Positions 1 to 6,666 are shown, numbered from the stretch's first letter. The stretch is DNA of 8,838 bases from an uncultured Beijerinckiaceae bacterium (GCA_937863205.1 CALMGA010000569.1:1-8838), one strand, 5' to 3'. Program-made: numbers and translations. The notes: generated from the letters alone by a model not told the origin.

Positions 1-45
1 CGATAGTGGGGGCCACGTGACACGTCGCCATCTGCGGCGCCGAGA

Positions 46-150
46 CCGGCGACGCCTGTTCCGGCGAGGCCTTATCCAACGAGGCTTGGTCCAACGAGGC
101 TTGGTCGAACGAGTCTTGGTCCGATGAGGCTTGCTACGGCGACGCCTACC
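46..150. repeat. 15-bp tandem repeat array (7 degenerate units) at the 3' end of secG
   Basis: Seven consecutive 15-bp units run without spacers. Units 3 and 4 (76-90, 91-105) are identical, ccaacgaggcttggt; those starting at 46, 61, 106, 121 and 136 are diverged copies. The last unit contains the secG stop codon (146-148), so the array begins inside secG's end and continues downstream. Each central unit carries short inverted arms (CCAA/TTGG). Read on the minus strand in the SecG frame, the units encode QASSD, QDSFD, QASLD, QASLD, KASPE and QASPV beyond two TAG codons (148-146 and 136-134). Much of the variation is at third codon positions. The same frame stays open to the left edge. It could be a decayed coding extension or a non-coding repeat that happens to be in phase. 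Confidence 0.85.
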
Positions 151-625
151 TGCCGCCTGGCACGGGCCTGTCCGGAATGCCGCTCGGTTCCGCCGGTTGC
201 GTGGTTGGCGGCGGGACGGATGTCGATTGCGAGCCGATCGCCGTCGCGGGCTGGGCTGGCGTGCCGGCCGGAGCGGCCCCCGAGCGCTGCTGCTCCAGCT
301 TGCGAACCTGATCGAGGATGCTGTCAGGCTGGGTCGCCGGCAGCTTGGGCGCCTGCTCGGCCGGACCGCCGGGCCGGGCGGCGTTGAAATCGAGCTTGCT
401 GCCGTGGCCGTAGCGGGCCAGCAGGGTCAGGCCGAGGCTGGTCACGAAAAAGGCGGCGGCCAGGATCGCCGTCGCGCGGGTGAGCACGTTGGCTTGGCCG
501 CGCCCGGTCATGAAGCCGCCACCCCCACCGACGCCGAGCGCGCCACCCTCCGAGCGCTGCAACAGCACCACGACCACGAGCGCGACGACGATCATCAGGT
601 GGATGGCGATCAGAACGGTCTGCAT
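146..625 (-). CDS. secG: Protein-export membrane protein SecG
   Basis: SecG is the small accessory subunit of the SecYEG translocon in the inner membrane and assists SecA-driven protein export. The 159-residue product starts MQTVLIAIHLMIVVALVVVVLLQ, a first membrane helix, followed by the conserved QRSEGGALG loop, a Gly-rich cytoplasmic stretch (GGGGGFMTGRG), and a second helix (about residues 48-70, TRATAILAAAFFVTSL). After that comes a long Pro/Gln/Thr-rich tail of some 85 residues, as is common in alphaproteobacteria. I chose ATG at 625 because family members begin MQTV; GTG at 631 would add two residues and is the longest in-frame option. No clear Shine-Dalgarno precedes either start. The gene has its own candidate promoter at 739-767. 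In related genomes pyrG often follows secG, but the edge of this window does not show it. Confidence 0.93.
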   Translation of the reverse strand: MQTVLIAIHLMIVVALVVVVLLQRSEGGALGVGGGGGFMTGRGQANVLTRATAILAAAFFVTSLGLTLLARYGHGSKLDFNAARPGGPAEQAPKLPATQPDSILDQVRKLEQQRSGAAPAGTPAQPATAIGSQSTSVPPPTTQPAEPSGIPDRPVPGGR

Positions 626-640
626 GGGCACTGCGCCGGC

Positions 641-694
641 AAGAGGCTTCGGGCTGACAAGAGGCTTCGGGCTGACAAGAGGCTTCGGGCTGAC
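641..694. repeat. Three perfect 18-bp tandem repeats in the secG leader
   Basis: The unit aagaggcttcgggctgac occurs three times with no mismatch (641-658, 659-676, 677-694). It ends 15 bp before the secG ATG on the minus strand, so it would sit in the 5' untranslated region if the promoter at 739-767 is used. Length and phase are multiples of three, so in the SecG frame it would read VSPKPL three times, but no start codon precedes it in that frame. Perfect identity suggests recent expansion by slippage and likely copy-number variation between strains. It replaces the place where a normal Shine-Dalgarno region would be expected. Confidence 0.95.
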
Positions 695-738
695 CGGGGG
701 ACGGTCGCAAGGAAAGCTTCCGATCGCGCCAGCGAGGC

Positions 739-767
739 GTTCTAGGCGAAGTCGCTTCCGCTGGCAA
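739..767 (-). promoter_or_regulatory. Candidate sigma-70-type promoter for secG
   Basis: On the minus strand TTGCCA (767-762) is separated by exactly 17 bp from TAGAAC (744-739), matching the -35 and -10 consensus at five and four of six positions. Transcription would start near 732 and give a leader of roughly 105 nt that contains the three 18-bp repeats. This is a motif match only. Confidence 0.4.
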
Positions 768-788
768 CGTCGCCGCGCTCGGGCGCGC

Positions 789-1040
789 TCAACGTCGCCC
801 TCCGCTGGCGGCGATCAGGCCGCAGGCGGCGAGCAGGGGAACGCCCATGCCGGCGACGCCGAGCAACCCGCGCCCGCTCACGCCGAGCCGCTCGACCGCC
901 AATGCGGCGAACAGCGCGTAGCAGCACATGACCAGAGCGATGGACCGGCCGCGACCCAGGCCAAGGACTCCGCGGCAAAGGTAGGCCGTGCCGAGCAGGC
1001 CGGCCCAGACGACAATGACCGAAACCACGACGAATCCCAT
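789..1040 (-). CDS. Small hypothetical membrane protein (83 aa)
   Basis: I do not recognise this protein family. The 83-residue product looks wholly membrane-embedded: three hydrophobic segments at about residues 2-22 (GFVVVSVIVVWAGLLGTAYL), 33-50 (SIALVMCCYALFAALAVE) and 58-78 (GLLGVAGMGVPLLAACGLI). They are joined by short Arg/Gly-rich loops (RGVLGLGRGR, ERLGVSGRG), and the protein ends GGRR. ATG at 1040 is the chosen start; an AGGAGG lies at 1063-1058, which is 17 nt from this ATG but 11 nt from an in-frame GTG at 1046, so the start may be two codons longer. The gene begins about 40 bp after the stop of the upstream hydrolase on the same strand, which suggests co-transcription. It is the only frame here with a consistent membrane-protein pattern, so it is probably real. 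Confidence 0.6.
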   Translation of the reverse strand: MGFVVVSVIVVWAGLLGTAYLCRGVLGLGRGRSIALVMCCYALFAALAVERLGVSGRGLLGVAGMGVPLLAACGLIAASGGRR

Positions 1041-1080
1041 TTGCACGCTTCGGCTTGCCTCCTGCTCATTTGTCCAGGCT

Positions 1081-1905
1081 TCAGCTCGGCGGCGGCAGCG
1101 TCGCGAGCCACGCCTTGATGGTGTTGGGCATGGCCACATCGAACATCACGGCATGACCGCGGTGCGGCAGCTCGACGAAGGTCTTGGGCGCAGGCGCGCG
1201 ATCGAACAGCCTGCGCGCGAACGCGATCGGGATGACCCCGTCCATCGCTCCGTGCAGGAACAGCTTGGGCGCCTTGACCGCGGCAATGCGCGACAGCGAA
1301 TCGAAGCTGTCGAGCATCAGGAAGCGCACGGGAATCCAGGCGTAGACGGATTGGGCGACATCGGCCGCCGAGGAGAAGGAGCTGTCCAGCACCACCGCCC
1401 TGACCGGCCGCTTGCCCGCGACCGCGACCGCGACGCCCGTGCCCAGTGATTCGCCGATGATGACGATGCGGCCGGGCGCTACGCCGGAGGTCGTGAGCTT
1501 GCGATAGGCGGCCTCGCCGTCGAGGAGCAGGCCTTTCTCCGTCGGCGTTCCCGTTGAGCCGCCGTAGCCGCGGTAGTCGATGGCGAGCAGACCCGAGCCG
1601 TCGGCCGTCAGGCGCTGAAAGGTTTTCGCCCGGATTGCCAGCGTGCCGCCGTTGCCGTGAAAGTACAGGAAGACCACTTGGCCGGCCGCCGGGGCCTGAT
1701 ACCAGGCGACGATGCGCTCGCCGTCGGCCGCGGAAAGGCGCAGCGTCCTGGCCTCCGGCAGATCGAAGGCCGAAGCCGGACCCTGGTCGCGTCCGGGGAA
1801 ATACATCAGGTTGCGCTGGAAGATGGCCATGTTCAGCAGGACGACCACGTAGACCAGGGCGCCGAGCAGGAGGAAACGAAAGATCCAGCGCAAAAGAACT
1901 CGCAT
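1081..1905 (-). CDS. Membrane-anchored alpha/beta hydrolase, BEM46/YfhR-like
   Basis: A 274-residue serine hydrolase of the alpha/beta fold. Residues 7-29 (WIFRFLLLGALVYVVVLLNM) form an N-terminal membrane anchor, followed by the family segment NLMYFPGRD. Visible active-site elements are the oxyanion motif FHGNGG (82-87), the nucleophile elbow GESLG with Ser153, DYRGYGGS (110-117), the acid in HGAMDGVIP (Asp222) and the histidine in PHRGH (His251). This layout and length match the BEM46/YfhR/COG1073 group; the substrate of those proteins is mostly unknown. ATG at 1905 is chosen because it places the anchor at the N-terminus; the open frame extends to 2106 but that part is Arg/Pro-rich and overlaps the divergent gene. 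No strong Shine-Dalgarno is visible. It is divergent from the glutathione transferase gene across 122 bp and followed by the small membrane protein. Confidence 0.88.
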   Translation of the reverse strand: MRVLLRWIFRFLLLGALVYVVVLLNMAIFQRNLMYFPGRDQGPASAFDLPEARTLRLSAADGERIVAWYQAPAAGQVVFLYFHGNGGTLAIRAKTFQRLTADGSGLLAIDYRGYGGSTGTPTEKGLLLDGEAAYRKLTTSGVAPGRIVIIGESLGTGVAVAVAGKRPVRAVVLDSSFSSAADVAQSVYAWIPVRFLMLDSFDSLSRIAAVKAPKLFLHGAMDGVIPIAFARRLFDRAPAPKTFVELPHRGHAVMFDVAMPNTIKAWLATLPPPS

Positions 1906-2027
1906 CGCAGGGCTGCGTGGCAACAACGGCGCCACGGGGCGTGCCCATCGGGGATCCGCGTCCTTTCGCAAGTGTCGCGAAGACCGCGGCAGGCTACAAG
2001 CGAAACGCTTCGGAGACACGCCCCCCA

Positions 2028-2684
2028 ATGGACGATGAACTGGTCCTCTATACCCACCCGATGTCGCGCGGGCGCACCGTGCGCTGGATGCTGGAAGAGG
2101 TCGCACGACCCTACCGCACGCAGCTTCTCGACTATGCCAAGGAGATGAAGGCGCCGGAGTTCCTGCGTCTCAACCCGATGGGCAAGGTGCCGGTGCTGCG
2201 GCATGGGACGACGGTGGTGACGGAGGTCGCCGCCATCTGCACCTACCTCGCCGACGCCTTCCCCGACGCCGGGCTGGCGCCCCACGGCCGGGATCGCGGG
2301 CCCTATTACCGCTGGCTGTTCTTCGCGGCGGGGCCGATCGAGGCGGCCGCGACGAACGCCGCGCTGGGGCTGCACCCCCCTGTCGAGCGCCGGCGCATGG
2401 TCGGCTACGGCTCGCTCGACGACGTGCTGCGCACGATGGAGGCGACGCTGGGCGAGGTCGACTACCTCGCCGGCGACCGCTTCACGGCCGCCGACCTCGT
2501 GCTCGGCTCGCAGCTCGGCTGGGGCATGATGTTCGGCACGATCGAGAAGCGGCCGGTGTTCGAGCGGTACTGGGATCGCCTCGCCGGCCGCGCGGCCGCC
2601 AAGCGCGCCCGCGCCCTCGACGACGCCCTGCTCTCCCCCAAGCCGCCTGACACGCCAGCCGTGCCGCCGGCCGCCGGCGCCTAG
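2028..2684 (+). CDS. Glutathione S-transferase family protein
   Basis: A 218-residue cytosolic GST-fold protein. The thioredoxin-like N-terminal domain (about 4-82) shows YTHPMSRGRTVRWMLEE with a candidate catalytic Ser13, the NPMGKVPVL segment (49-57) with the cis-proline that binds the glutathione backbone, and TEVAAICTYL (65-74), where the usual Glu-Ser pair is Glu66-Val67. The helical C-terminal domain (about 90-195) has GDRFTAADLVLG (149-160), the N-capping and hydrophobic-staple motif of GSTs. A Pro/Ala-rich tail ends the protein. ATG at 2028 is preceded by GGAG at 2012-2015, spacing 12, and gives the family's usual length; the longer open frame to 1554 overlaps the divergent hydrolase. 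The ABC ATPase starts 6 bp downstream, so the genes are probably co-transcribed. The electrophile it conjugates, if any, cannot be told. Confidence 0.88.
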   Translation: MDDELVLYTHPMSRGRTVRWMLEEVARPYRTQLLDYAKEMKAPEFLRLNPMGKVPVLRHGTTVVTEVAAICTYLADAFPDAGLAPHGRDRGPYYRWLFFAAGPIEAAATNAALGLHPPVERRRMVGYGSLDDVLRTMEATLGEVDYLAGDRFTAADLVLGSQLGWGMMFGTIEKRPVFERYWDRLAGRAAAKRARALDDALLSPKPPDTPAVPPAAGA

Positions 2685-2690
2685 GCCGCG

Positions 2691-3617
2691 ATGGATCCCG
2701 TCATCGATGTCGCGGCGCTGACCAAGACCTACAAGTCCGGCTTCCGCGCGCTGAACTCCGTCGACCTGCAGATCCGCGAGGGCGAGATCTTCGCCCTGCT
2801 CGGACCCAATGGCGCGGGCAAGACGACGCTGATCTCGATTGTCTGCGGCATCGTGCGCGCCACGACGGGCCGGGTCACGGTCGCCGGCCACGACGTCGTC
2901 GCCGACTACCGGGCGGCGCGCGCCGCCATCGGCCTGGTGCCGCAGGAACTGACGGTGGACGCCTTCGCCAAGGTGTCGGACACCGTCGCCTACAGCCGCG
3001 GCCTGTTCCGCAAGGCTCGCGACGACGCCCACGTCGAGCGCGTGCTGAAGGAACTGTCGCTGTGGGACAAGCGCGACAGCATGTTGATGGCGCTGTCGGG
3101 CGGCATGAAGCGGCGGGTGATGATCGCCAAGGCGCTCGCCCATCAGCCGCGCATCCTGTTTCTCGACGAGCCCACCGCCGGCGTCGACGTTGAGCTGCGC
3201 CGCGACATGTGGGCGATGATCCGCCGCCTGCGCGAGACCGGCGTCACCGTGATCCTGACCACGCACTACATCGAGGAAGCGGAGGAGATGGCCGACCGGG
3301 TCGGCGTGATCTCCAAGGGCGAGATCATCCTGGTCGAGAACAAGGCGGCGCTGATGCGAAAGCTCGGGCGCAAGCAGCTGATCGTGCAGCTTCGCCAAGC
3401 GCTCGACGCGGTGCCGGCCGAACTCGTCGCCTTCGACCTCGAACGCTCACCCGACGGCTGCGAGCTGACCTACAGCTTCGACACCCAGGCGGCCGAGACC
3501 GGCATCGCCGCGCTGATGCGCCAGTTCGCCAGCTGCGGCCTGGAGGTGAAGGACCTGCAAACCCGGCAAAGCTCGCTTGAGGACATCTTCGTCAGCCTGG
3601 TGCATCAAAACCCATGA
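2691..3617 (+). CDS. yadG: ABC transporter ATP-binding protein, YadG-like (ABC-2 type exporter)
   Basis: A 308-residue ATPase that would energise an ABC-2 exporter at the cytoplasmic face of the inner membrane. Motifs appear in order: Walker [10 protein letters not shown] (38-46), Q-loop in GLVPQE (Gln85), signature LSGGMKRR (135-142), Walker B ILFLDEP (155-161), D-loop AGVD (163-166) and the switch His192 in [11 protein letters not shown]. From GLVPQE through [18 protein letters not shown] and on to the C-terminal LEDIFVSLV it follows E. coli YadG closely, as I remember that sequence; the substrate of YadGH is not known. ATG at 2691 follows the GST stop by 6 bp without a good Shine-Dalgarno, suggesting translational coupling. 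Its stop overlaps the permease start as ATGA (3614-3617). Confidence 0.93.
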   Translation: MDPVIDVAALTKTYKSGFRALNSVDLQIREGEIFALLGPNGAGKTTLISIVCGIVRATTGRVTVAGHDVVADYRAARAAIGLVPQELTVDAFAKVSDTVAYSRGLFRKARDDAHVERVLKELSLWDKRDSMLMALSGGMKRRVMIAKALAHQPRILFLDEPTAGVDVELRRDMWAMIRRLRETGVTVILTTHYIEEAEEMADRVGVISKGEIILVENKAALMRKLGRKQLIVQLRQALDAVPAELVAFDLERSPDGCELTYSFDTQAAETGIAALMRQFASCGLEVKDLQTRQSSLEDIFVSLVHQNP

Positions 3618-4384
3618 CGCCGATCAACATCCCCGCCATCCGCGCCATCTTCGTCTTCGAAATGGCGCGCTGGTTGCGCACCATCTCGCAGAGCCTGATC
3701 GCCCCCGTGATCTCCACCTCGCTGTACTTCGTGGTGTTCGGCTCGGCGATCGGCTCGCGGATGAGCACGGTGGACGGGGTGAGCTACGCCGCCTTCCTGG
3801 TGCCGGGCCTGGCCATGCTGTCGATCCTGACGCAAAGCCTGTCGAATGCCGCCTTTGGCATCTACATCACCAAATGGTCGGGCACGATCTACGAGCTGCT
3901 GTCGGCGCCCGTGTCCTGGGTCGAGGCGGTGATCGGCTACGTCGGCGCGGCCGCCGCGAAGTCGGTGCTGCTCGGGATCGTCATCATCGCCACGGCCCGG
4001 CTGTTCGTCAGCTTCGAGATCGCGCACTTGTTCTGGATGATCGCCTTTCTGCTGCTGACCGCGATCACCTTCAGCCTGTTCGGCTTCGCCATCGGCATCT
4101 GGGCCGACAACTTCGAGCAGCTGCAGATCATCCCCCTGCTCGTGGTGACGCCGCTGACGTTTCTCGGCGGCAGCTTTTATTCCGTGAAGATGCTGCCGCC
4201 GTTCTGGCAGAAAGTGACGCTGCTCAATCCCGTCGTCTACCTCGTCAGCGGCTTCCGCTGGAGCTTCTTCGGCACCGGCGACGTCAGCGTCGGCCTGAGC
4301 CTCGCCATGGCGCTGCTGTTCCTCGCCCTCTGCCTCGCCGTGATCTGGTGGATCTTTCGCACGGGCTACAAGCTCAAGTCCTGA
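3614..4384 (+). CDS. yadH: ABC-2 type permease, YadH-like
   Basis: A 256-residue integral membrane protein, the same length as E. coli YadH, forming the channel for the preceding ATPase. It shows the ABC2_membrane pattern: a first helix at about 25-43 ([17 protein letters not shown]) followed by [24 protein letters not shown], a block near 120-170 with two or three helices ([37 protein letters not shown]), then the diagnostic [23 protein letters not shown] and [13 protein letters not shown], and a last helix ([14 protein letters not shown]). The 4-bp ATGA overlap with the ATPase gene indicates translational coupling and complex formation. No intrinsic terminator is evident after the stop. The adjoining GST raises the possibility of exporting a conjugate, but this is inference. 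Confidence 0.93.
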   Translation: MTPINIPAIRAIFVFEMARWLRTISQSLIAPVISTSLYFVVFGSAIGSRMSTVDGVSYAAFLVPGLAMLSILTQSLSNAAFGIYITKWSGTIYELLSAPVSWVEAVIGYVGAAAAKSVLLGIVIIATARLFVSFEIAHLFWMIAFLLLTAITFSLFGFAIGIWADNFEQLQIIPLLVVTPLTFLGGSFYSVKMLPPFWQKVTLLNPVVYLVSGFRWSFFGTGDVSVGLSLAMALLFLALCLAVIWWIFRTGYKLKS

Positions 4385-4424
4385 TCGTCGCGCCGGCAAG
4401 AGGACGGAACCGAACAATAGGAAA

Positions 4425-4449
4425 GGAACGCGTCGGGCGGACCCTCGTT
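4425..4449 (+). promoter_or_regulatory. Candidate EcfG-type (general stress response) promoter
   Basis: GGAAC at 4425-4429 is followed after exactly 16 bp by CGTT at 4446-4449. This is the consensus recognised by alphaproteobacterial EcfG/SigT-type sigma factors (GGAAC-N16-17-CGTT) controlled by PhyR-NepR. It lies in the only intergenic space before the esterase gene; transcription would start around 4455 and give a leader of about 35 nt. A second GGAAC at 4406-4410 has no matching -10 element. The sigma factor genes are not in the window. Confidence 0.65.
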
Positions 4450-4489
4450 CGAAGCGTGGCAAGATACAACGCAAGCCCAGGAATCCGCG

Positions 4490-5308
4490 ATGCCCTTCCT
4501 CGACGCCAAGGACGGAACCAAGCTGTACTACAAGGACTGGGGCAGCGGGCCGCCGGTGGTGCTGATCCACGGCTGGCCGCTCAATGCCGACATGTGGGAA
4601 TACCAGGCACCGACCCTCGCCCAAGCCGGCTTCAGGGTCATCGCCTACGACCGCCGCGGCTTCGGCCGTTCCGAGCAGCCGTGGAACGGCTACGACTACA
4701 ACACCCTTGCCGACGATCTCGCGGCGGTGATGGAGACGCTGTCGCTGCATGACGCCGCGCTGGTCGGCTTCTCGATGGGTGGGGGCGAGGTCGCCCGATA
4801 CATGTCGCGGGCCGGGGGTCGTGGCGTCAGCAAGGCCGTGCTGGTGTCGGCCGTGACGCCCTTCATGATGAAGACGTCCGACAATCCCGAAGGCGTCGAC
4901 CGATCGATCTTCACCGGAATGATCGAGGGACTGAAGAAGGATCGGCCGAGCTTCCTCGCCACCTTCAGCAAGGGCTTCTTCGGCGTCGGCCTCCTGTCTT
5001 CGCCGGTGTCGAGCGACCTCGTCCAATGGGCCGGCAACCTCGCCCTGATGGCATCTCCCGAGGCCACGGTGGACTGCGTGACCGCCTTCGGCGAAACCGA
5101 TTTCCGCGGCGACATGGCGGCGTTCAAGGTGCCGACCCTCGTCATCCACGGCGATGCCGACCAGACCGTGCCTCTCGACGCCTCCAGCAAGCGGGCGGCA
5201 GCGATGATCGAAGGCTCGCAGCTCCATGTCTACGAGGGTGCGCCTCACGCCATTCCGATGACCCACGCCGAGCGGCTGACGCAGGACCTGCTCGCGTTTC
5301 TGCGCTAG
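4490..5308 (+). CDS. Alpha/beta hydrolase, chloroperoxidase/arylesterase type
   Basis: A 272-residue cytoplasmic alpha/beta hydrolase of the non-haem (cofactor-free) haloperoxidase / aryl esterase group. Visible elements: oxyanion region IHGWPLNADMW (26-36), YDRRGFGRSEQPWNGYDY (53-70), nucleophile elbow GFSMGGGE with Ser95, acid in HGDADQTVP (Asp224) and catalytic histidine in APHAI (His253). Length and motif spacing are normal for the family. Such enzymes hydrolyse aryl esters or lactones and can show perhydrolase or bromination activity in vitro; the natural substrate is not predictable here. ATG at 4490 has AGGA at 4479-4482, spacing 7. A separate promoter of the general stress type at 4425-4449 suggests regulation independent of the ABC operon. 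The TAG stop is shared with the start of a palindromic repeat element. Confidence 0.92.
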   Translation: MPFLDAKDGTKLYYKDWGSGPPVVLIHGWPLNADMWEYQAPTLAQAGFRVIAYDRRGFGRSEQPWNGYDYNTLADDLAAVMETLSLHDAALVGFSMGGGEVARYMSRAGGRGVSKAVLVSAVTPFMMKTSDNPEGVDRSIFTGMIEGLKKDRPSFLATFSKGFFGVGLLSSPVSSDLVQWAGNLALMASPEATVDCVTAFGETDFRGDMAAFKVPTLVIHGDADQTVPLDASSKRAAAMIEGSQLHVYEGAPHAIPMTHAERLTQDLLAFLR

Positions 5309-5408
5309 AGCATCGGACCGAAAAAGTGCGCAGCGGTTTTCGGACAAATCCGATGCGTTACAACAAGTCAGAGCATCGGACCGCATCCGATTTCGGGTCC
5401 GGTGCTCT
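5307..5408. repeat. Palindromic intergenic mosaic element, about 100 bp
   Basis: The block begins agagcatcggaccg (5307-5320), repeats these 14 bases exactly at 5370-5383 and closes with the inverted copy ggtccggtgctct (5396-5408), one mismatch from perfect. The first half folds as a two-step hairpin: outer arms gcatcgga (5310-5317) and tccgatgc (5349-5356), inner arms ccgaaaa (5318-5324) and ttttcgg (5337-5343). It resembles the REP/RIME-like intergenic palindromes widespread in Hyphomicrobiales, often found directly after a stop codon as here. It fills the space between two convergent genes. Confidence 0.8.
5370..5408. terminator. Hairpin between convergent genes, possible bidirectional terminator
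   Basis: Arms at 5370-5382 and 5396-5408 pair over 13 positions with one G-T wobble, around a 13-nt loop. The stem lies between the stops of the esterase gene (plus) and the DUF192 gene (minus). There is no U-tract on either side, so intrinsic termination would be weak; it may only stabilise 3' ends. The arms belong to the repeat element at 5307-5408. Confidence 0.4.
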
Positions 5409-5436
5409 AACGGATCACGCGCCGAAGACGCGGCTC

Positions 5437-5925
5437 TCAGCGCTTGTCCGGAGACGCGTCGTCGGGGTGGAAGATGGCGTGCTTGACGAGGTCGCCGACC
5501 TTGACGCCGATCGCGTCGGCGACGCCGGCGTTGACCTCAAGCACCCCGAGCGTCGGCCCGCCCGATTCGATCAGCGTCTTGTCGAGCGGCTTGGCATCGT
5601 GCTTGACGCTGACCACGCGGCCTTGCTTCGACACGAAGATCATGTCGAGCGGGATGTACGTGTCCTTCATCCAGAAGATCACCGGTTGCTGCACGTGGAA
5701 GTCGAACAGCATGCCCTGGTCGCGCGGCAGCGACTGCCGGTTCATCAGCCCGTATTCGCGCTCGGCATCGGTGCTCATCAGCTCCACCTTGAGCTGATGC
5801 GGCCCGCTCGCCGTATCGACTTCGAGCGGTTGAAGCGCTCTCTTCGGGCCCGGTGGTGCCGCCGACGCGCCAGCGATCCCCATCGCGGCGCAAGCCGTCG
5901 CCGCGAGCCAGTACTTCGATGCCAT
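5437..5925 (-). CDS. DUF192 family exported protein
   Basis: A 162-residue DUF192 protein of unknown biochemical role. Residues 1-22 (MASKYWLAATACAAMGIAGASA) look like a Sec signal peptide with cleavage near ASA-AP, so the mature protein would be periplasmic. The DUF192 domain spans about 43-150 and shows the expected conserved blocks: EREYGLMNRQSL (55-66), GMLFDF (71-76), IFWMKDTYIPLDMIF (83-97), LIESGGPTLGVLEVNAG (118-134) and GVKVGDLV (140-147). ATG at 5925 gives the signal peptide at the N-terminus; the open frame extends to 6054 without coding character. GGGGAT lies 5-10 bases upstream on the minus strand as a modest ribosome site. The double cold-shock gene sits 162 bp upstream in the same direction, a pairing I know from other Hyphomicrobiales, so co-transcription is plausible. 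Confidence 0.92.
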   Translation of the reverse strand: MASKYWLAATACAAMGIAGASAAPPGPKRALQPLEVDTASGPHQLKVELMSTDAEREYGLMNRQSLPRDQGMLFDFHVQQPVIFWMKDTYIPLDMIFVSKQGRVVSVKHDAKPLDKTLIESGGPTLGVLEVNAGVADAIGVKVGDLVKHAIFHPDDASPDKR

Positions 5926-6008
5926 CCGCTTATCCCCGGAGTGCCGAGCAGGCGTCCGACCGATGCGACCGGCTGGACGCAGCTTCTTGAACGGGGCGGA
6001 TCGATGCC

Positions 6009-6027
6009 ACGCCGGAAAGGCCGGCGT
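6009..6027. other. Short GC-rich hairpin between the cold-shock and DUF192 genes
   Basis: acgccgg (6009-6015) and ccggcgt (6021-6027) are perfect 7-bp inverted arms around a 5-nt loop. There is no following U-run on the minus strand, so it could attenuate or stabilise rather than terminate. Nothing else is evident in this 162-bp gap. Confidence 0.35.
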
Positions 6028-6087
6028 CAATCGGGCCGGTGCGTGCGCGGGCAAGGGCGATGTCCAGGGCCGCTAACGGTGCCGCGG

Positions 6088-6666
6088 TCAGTGCGACGAC
6101 GGCACAGCGGCTTCGAGCAGGCGCACTTCGGCGGCCATCAGGCCCTTGGGCCCGTCGCCGAAGCGGACCAGCAGGCTGTCGCCCGGTTTCAGCTCGGCGA
6201 TGCCGTAGCGCCGCAGCGTTTCCATGTGGATGAAGATGTCGTCGGTGCCGTCCCCGCGCGACACGAAACCGAAGCCGCGCACGCGGTTGAACCACTTCAC
6301 CACGACGATCTCGAAACCGCCGCTGGGGGTGACCTGGACGTGAGTGCGGGAAGGGATCTGCGCGGGATGCACCGCCGTGGACTCGTCCATCGACAAGATG
6401 CGGAAGGCCTGCAGGCCTTTGGCGCGGACGGAAGCCTCGCAGACGACCCGAGCGCCCTCGTGAGCCGATTGGAAGCCGTCGCGACGCAACGTCGTGACGT
6501 GCAGGAGAATGTCGGGGCCACCACCGTCCTGCGCCACGAAGCCGTAGCCTTTGGATACGTCGAACCACTTGATGCGTCCGGCGACTTCGACGAGCTTCAG
6601 GGTTTCGGCGGCGTCGTCGGTGGCCTCGACGTCGCGGTGTACTGGTAGAAGATCCCTGTTTGCCAA
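6088..6666 (-). CDS. Double cold-shock-domain protein
   Basis: A 192-residue protein with two cold-shock (OB-fold, single-stranded nucleic acid binding) domains, a form typical of Hyphomicrobiales, likely acting as an RNA chaperone or transcription antiterminator in the cytoplasm. Domain 1 (about 27-95) has [15 protein letters not shown] with RNP1 KGYGFV (39-44) and RNP2 DILLHV (52-57). Domain 2 (about 119-185) has [14 protein letters not shown] with RNP1 RGFGFV (130-135) and RNP2 DIFIHM (143-148). The linker [14 protein letters not shown] matches what I remember of the family. The start is TTG at 6666: GAGGA lies 7 nt upstream and no ATG occurs in frame before residue 93. Codon choice and length fit an intact gene. 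DUF192 follows on the same strand. No convincing promoter could be picked upstream. Confidence 0.93.
   Translation of the reverse strand: MANRDLLPVHRDVEATDDAAETLKLVEVAGRIKWFDVSKGYGFVAQDGGGPDILLHVTTLRRDGFQSAHEGARVVCEASVRAKGLQAFRILSMDESTAVHPAQIPSRTHVQVTPSGGFEIVVVKWFNRVRGFGFVSRGDGTDDIFIHMETLRRYGIAELKPGDSLLVRFGDGPKGLMAAEVRLLEAAVPSSH

Noticed and set aside
1..36. Start of pyrG (CTP synthase) on the minus strand
   Set aside because: The in-frame ATG near 30 gives MATCHVAPTI, which is not a CTP synthase N-terminus; the gene after secG probably begins beyond the left edge.
46..150. CRISPR array
   Set aside because: Units of 15 bp abut without spacers and diverge from each other; there are no cas genes.
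1833..3398. Long minus-strand open frame of 521 codons
   Set aside because: It lies opposite the GST and ABC ATPase genes, is His/Arg/Asp-rich without domains, and reflects the high-GC mirror of real codons.
3605..5386. Long minus-strand open frame of 593 codons
   Set aside because: It is antisense to the permease and esterase genes and has low-complexity Arg/His/Glu composition typical of shadow frames.
5026..6648. Long plus-strand open frame of 540 codons
   Set aside because: It spans the end of the esterase, the palindromic repeat, and the antisense of the DUF192 and cold-shock genes; it has no domain-like pattern.
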